From Mariprofundaceae bacterium (GTDB taxonomy: Bacteria; Pseudomonadota; Zetaproteobacteria; Mariprofundales; Mariprofundaceae): DNA of 14,226 nucleotides. The notes under the pieces were generated by a model, which did no database searches, was not told the origin of the DNA, and worked only from the letters and a program-made list of their open reading frames with translations. Every line of letters starts with the position of its first letter. The stretch's first letter is position 1. This document shows positions 12,979-14,226 of the stretch, piece by piece. The stretch covers positions 1 through 14,226 of the forward strand of contig JALUXN010000128.1 in the NCBI GenBank assembly GCA_027018975.1, read 5' to 3'. The position numbers and the translations under genes were made by a program.

Positions 12979-13845
12979 ATGTTATTTATTAGCGGTCTCT
13001 CCGGTGCGGGCAAGAGTACGGTGCTGCATGCGCTGGAGGATGCCGGCTATTTCTGTACCGACAATTTGCCGCTGGAGATGCTGCGCGACTGGGCGGAGCA
13101 TATGCAGACGCGCCAGCAGCCGGCGGCGGTTTGTCTCGATATGCGCAGTGGCTTCACCGCCCGCGCCATCAAGGCGGTGATTGAGGATGAGCTGATTTCG
13201 CCCGACTGGCAGCTGCTCTTTGTCGAGGCCAGCGATGCGGTGCTGCAGCGCAGATTTTCCACTGTGCGCCGCCGCCATCCCTATCTTGATCATGAAGGGT
13301 TGATGGCCTCGATTCGCTTGGAGCGGGAGAGCCTGCTGCCGATCCGCGCCATGGCCGATTTTATCCTCGACAGCAGTGAGTTGACCCCCTACCAGCTGGC
13401 CGAGCGTGTCGATCAATTTCTGCGCGGCAGTAAACCGTTCGAGGTGGCCTGTCAGGTGATCTCCTTCAGCTACAAATACGGCCTGCCGGAGCAGGCCGAT
13501 AGCGTGTTTGACATGCGTTTTCTGCCCAACCCCCACTATATCGGCGAGATGGTGCAGATGACCGGCCGCGACAACGCGGTGATCGCTTATCTGCGCAGCC
13601 ACGACGAGGTGTTGCAGACCGAGCAGCATCTGCAGCGCTGGCTGCACTTCATCTGGCCACAGCTGCGCAAGGAGCGCAAAGCCTATTTCACCATCGCCTT
13701 CGGCTGCAGCGGCGGCCGTCACCGCTCGGTCTATATGGCCGAACAGACCGCCCGCTGGCTGACCCAGAAAGGACTGGCGCAGCCCACTGTGCTGCACCGC
13801 GAGCTGGCCAGACTGGAGGCGGCGTCGGAAGAGGCACAGCCATGA
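12979..13845 (+). CDS. rapZ: RapZ, RNase adapter/GTPase-family P-loop protein
   Basis: The 288-residue protein has an N-terminal P-loop GLSGAGKS (6–13) followed by LHALEDAGYFCTDNLP, and the C-terminal domain with SFSYKYGLPEQADSVFDMRFLPNPHY, MTGRDN and the GCSGGRHRSVYMAEQ signature. This is RapZ (formerly YvcJ/YhbJ). In E. coli it binds glucosamine-6-phosphate and delivers the sRNA GlmZ to RNase E. Here the C-terminus ends LARLEAASEEAQP and lacks the basic RNA-binding tail of the enteric protein, so GlmZ targeting is not expected and the local role is open. The start is ATG at 12979 with GGTGAG five bases upstream; an in-frame TGA at 12970 rules out earlier starts. Its stop overlaps the next gene. 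Confidence 0.97.
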   Translation: MLFISGLSGAGKSTVLHALEDAGYFCTDNLPLEMLRDWAEHMQTRQQPAAVCLDMRSGFTARAIKAVIEDELISPDWQLLFVEASDAVLQRRFSTVRRRHPYLDHEGLMASIRLERESLLPIRAMADFILDSSELTPYQLAERVDQFLRGSKPFEVACQVISFSYKYGLPEQADSVFDMRFLPNPHYIGEMVQMTGRDNAVIAYLRSHDEVLQTEQHLQRWLHFIWPQLRKERKAYFTIAFGCSGGRHRSVYMAEQTARWLTQKGLAQPTVLHRELARLEAASEEAQP

Positions 13846-14226
13846 TCGGCATGGTGCTGATCGGCCACGCCCGTATCGCCAGCGAGATGCTCAATGCGCT
13901 GCAGTATATTGTCGGGGAGCAGCCGCTCATCCAAGTGGTGGATGTGGACGACCATCTCTCGCCGGAACTGCTGAGCACGCGGATCAACCAGGCGGTCACG
14001 CGTTGCAATACCGGCGATGGCGTACTGATTTTGGCCGATATGTTTGGCGGCACACCCTGCAATGTTGCCATCGGCTGTTTGGAAGCCGGGCGCGTGGAGG
14101 TGATCTCCGGCTTCAATCTCCCCCTGCTCATCAAGGCAGCCAGTGAACGCAAAGCCACCACCGACTTGGCTCAGTTTGCCAAGCAGGTGAGTCAAGCCGG
14201 TCGGCACTATATCCAAACCGCCTCGC
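13842..14226 (+). CDS. PTS EIIA, mannose/sorbose type, 3' truncated by window
   Basis: The first 128 residues are visible. MIGMVLIGHARIA has active-site His9 at the position of His10 in EIIA-Man, and ILADMFGGTPCNVAIG is the diagnostic loop of the family; ISGFNLPLLIKA also fits. It accepts phosphate from HPr. Lone EIIA-Man genes next to hprK, rapZ and a downstream ptsH are common in proteobacteria with a regulatory PTS and no sugar permease, so a signalling function is inferred. The ATG at 13842 overlaps the rapZ stop (ATGA). Running off the edge means that HPr and EI genes, if present, are not seen. Confidence 0.95.
   Translation, partial: MIGMVLIGHARIASEMLNALQYIVGEQPLIQVVDVDDHLSPELLSTRINQAVTRCNTGDGVLILADMFGGTPCNVAIGCLEAGRVEVISGFNLPLLIKAASERKATTDLAQFAKQVSQAGRHYIQTAS

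Noticed and set aside
12801..12992. 63-codon frame between hprK and rapZ
   Set aside because: It is mostly translated palindromic repeat and runs out of frame into rapZ.
12982..13797. 271-codon minus-strand frame opposite rapZ
   Set aside because: Shadow of rapZ; no initiation signal and no family resemblance.

Overview
The window (about 14.2 kb, GC-rich, densely coding) looks like an ordinary chromosomal region of a Gram-negative proteobacterium. Clues to its placement are an HprK kinase/phosphorylase, RapZ and a mannose-type EIIA downstream of rpoN–hpf–ptsN, a long two-domain HPF, and a BolA–Grx4 pair. Enteric gammaproteobacteria lack HprK and have a short HPF, so a lineage such as Zeta- or Betaproteobacteria fits better. 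Zetaproteobacteria (Mariprofundus-like) is a low-confidence guess from gene content only.

Layout. 1–298: 3' end of radC. 335–1168: RpoH-type heat-shock sigma factor, convergent with a two-component system on the minus strand (response regulator 3388–2705, then histidine kinase 2659–1172). 3389–3632: divergent intergenic region holding a 123-nt imperfect palindrome. 3633–4235: Nudix ADP-ribose pyrophosphatase (nudF type), ending inside a bidirectional terminator shared with the minus-strand rplM–rpsI operon (5133–4297), which has a perfect-consensus sigma-70 promoter at 5237–5210. 5134–5604: gene-free stretch with that promoter and a probable non-autonomous inserted element (17-bp terminal inverted repeats, 12-bp flanking direct repeats) carrying dispersed palindromic repeats. 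8321–5605 (minus): two consecutive SPOR-domain membrane proteins, the second with two SPOR domains and a long acidic cytoplasmic region.

8608 to the end (plus): bolA-type gene and grxD, then rpoN, long hpf, ptsN, hprK, rapZ and a truncated EIIA-Man gene, mostly overlapping or closely spaced. This is the nitrogen-PTS (PTS-Ntr) regulatory cluster: phosphate carried by HPr is passed to EIIA proteins and controlled by HprK, next to the genes for sigma-54 and ribosome hibernation. A palindromic repeat splits hprK from rapZ, and a 34–36 codon ORF ends exactly on the rpoN start codon.

I see no CRISPR array, tRNA, rRNA, phage gene or intact transposase. The least explained signals are the 3440–3562 palindrome, the 5244–5590 element, the rpoN upstream ORF, and the tandem-SPOR protein.
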